A stretch of DNA of 32,112 nucleotides from Bacteroidales bacterium (GTDB lineage Bacteria > Bacteroidota > Bacteroidia > Bacteroidales > F082). The stretch is from the NCBI GenBank assembly GCA_016290215.1, contig JAEETH010000043.1:1-32112 (forward strand), given 5' to 3'. The notes below the pieces were generated by a model. It was not told where the DNA came from and searched no databases. It worked only from the letters and a program-made list of their open reading frames with translations. Positions 31,810 through 32,112 of the stretch are shown here, piece by piece (position 1 is the first letter of the stretch; each line of letters opens with the position of its first letter). A program made the translations under genes and the position numbers.

Positions 31810-32006
31810 CTAAACACGAAGGGGAGACAATGATTATGAAAGAGGTTTAGCACAGTTCTTTGAAAGTCTGAGGCCAGCACAAGAAAGAAGCGCTGACGCC
31901 GCGAGGCGTCGCGCGGGAAGGAACCACCCGGGGGGAGACCATCCGGGATGGACATCGAGGCGGAACCCGAGATTCAGAATACAGAAAATTTGAGTACAAC
32001 AATACT
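31810..32006 (+). other. rRNA operon leader with boxA-like signal and processing stems
   Basis: The ~200-nt leader holds AGTTCTTTGAAAG (31854-31866), the boxA-like antitermination motif commonly seen before 16S in Bacteroidota. A 10-bp hairpin follows: GCGC-T-GACGCC around a GCGA tetraloop and GGCGTC-GCGC (31890-31914). G/C-rich stretches (CCACCCGGGGGG, CCATCCGGGATGG) that can form further processing stems come next. The short frame on the minus strand here is not a gene. Confidence 0.65.
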
Positions 32007-32112
32007 ACAACGAAGAGTTTGATCCTGGCTCAGGATGAACGCTAGCGGCAGGCCTAATACATGCAAGTCGAACGGGATTGCCTCCTTCGGGAGGCATGAG
32101 AGTGGCGCACGG
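32007..32112 (+). rRNA. rrs: 16S ribosomal RNA, 5' end (partial)
   Basis: AGAGTTTGATCCTGGCTCAG (the universal 5' primer region) begins at 32014, so the mature 5' end is set about 7 nt upstream by comparison with E. coli. It continues GATGAACGCTAGCGGCAGGC and CTAATACATGCAAGTCGAAC, typical of Bacteroidales, with a short V1 hairpin (GCCTCC-TTCG-GGAGGC). The gene runs past the right edge. Confidence 0.96.

Noticed and set aside
31689-31955. 88-aa minus-strand frame in the rRNA leader
   Set aside because: It overlaps the rRNA promoter and leader, and shows no protein features.

Overview
The window is from a chromosome of the phylum Bacteroidota, most likely an uncultured, gut- or rumen-type member of the order Bacteroidales. 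Four things point there. Promoters carry the Bacteroidota -7 box TAnnTTTG, several with a TTG about 18-20 nt upstream, and there are almost no Shine-Dalgarno sites. There is a SusC-like TonB-dependent receptor. Two large secreted proteins end in type IX secretion (T9SS) sorting tails. The last ~106 nt are the 5' end of a 16S rRNA gene of Bacteroidales type.

Layout. 1-8.6 kb is a minus-strand cell-surface operon: TonB-dependent receptor, a 1523-aa T9SS cargo, and the start of a further exported protein that runs off the left edge. 8.7-9.6 kb holds two divergent small lipoprotein genes; the second looks like a Rieske-fold protein that has lost its cluster ligands. 9.75-11.44 kb is a complete IS1634-like element. 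Its left flank is the C-terminal stub of a chorismate mutase and its right flank is a zinc-ribbon/CFI-box gene missing its start codon. The flanks are not two halves of one gene, so the junction is rearranged or misassembled. 12.7-16.8 kb is an electron-transfer-flavoprotein / acyl-CoA dehydrogenase operon with an AT-rich small membrane-protein gene and a palindromic repeat inside it. 16.9-19.7 kb has a T9SS-exported subtilase and an exported SH3-like protein. 20-21.1 kb is a two-gene unit pairing a papain-like peptidase with a chagasin-like cysteine-peptidase inhibitor. 21.2-23.8 kb is abiEi-abiEii (type IV toxin-antitoxin) translationally coupled to a radical SAM gene. 24-26.1 kb is a di-heme peroxidase plus MbnP-like lipoprotein pair. 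26.2-28.5 kb has a DUF2027/Smr protein, tRNA-Arg(CCG) and a YitT-type membrane protein. 28.7-31.5 kb is purN overlapping a large exported deacetylase-like protein. 31.5-32.1 kb is the rRNA promoter, a structured leader and the 16S start.

Between genes lie several apparently undescribed structured elements. A ~98-bp palindrome occurs twice (13600 and 19796). A two-hairpin element with covarying stems, complementary loops and 9-nt-pitch GTTTTG arms occurs twice (23904 and 28535). A GC-rich cruciform lies at 12552. The two terminator-like hairpins flanking the subtilase share a 12-nt arm. No CRISPR array, prophage or origin was seen.
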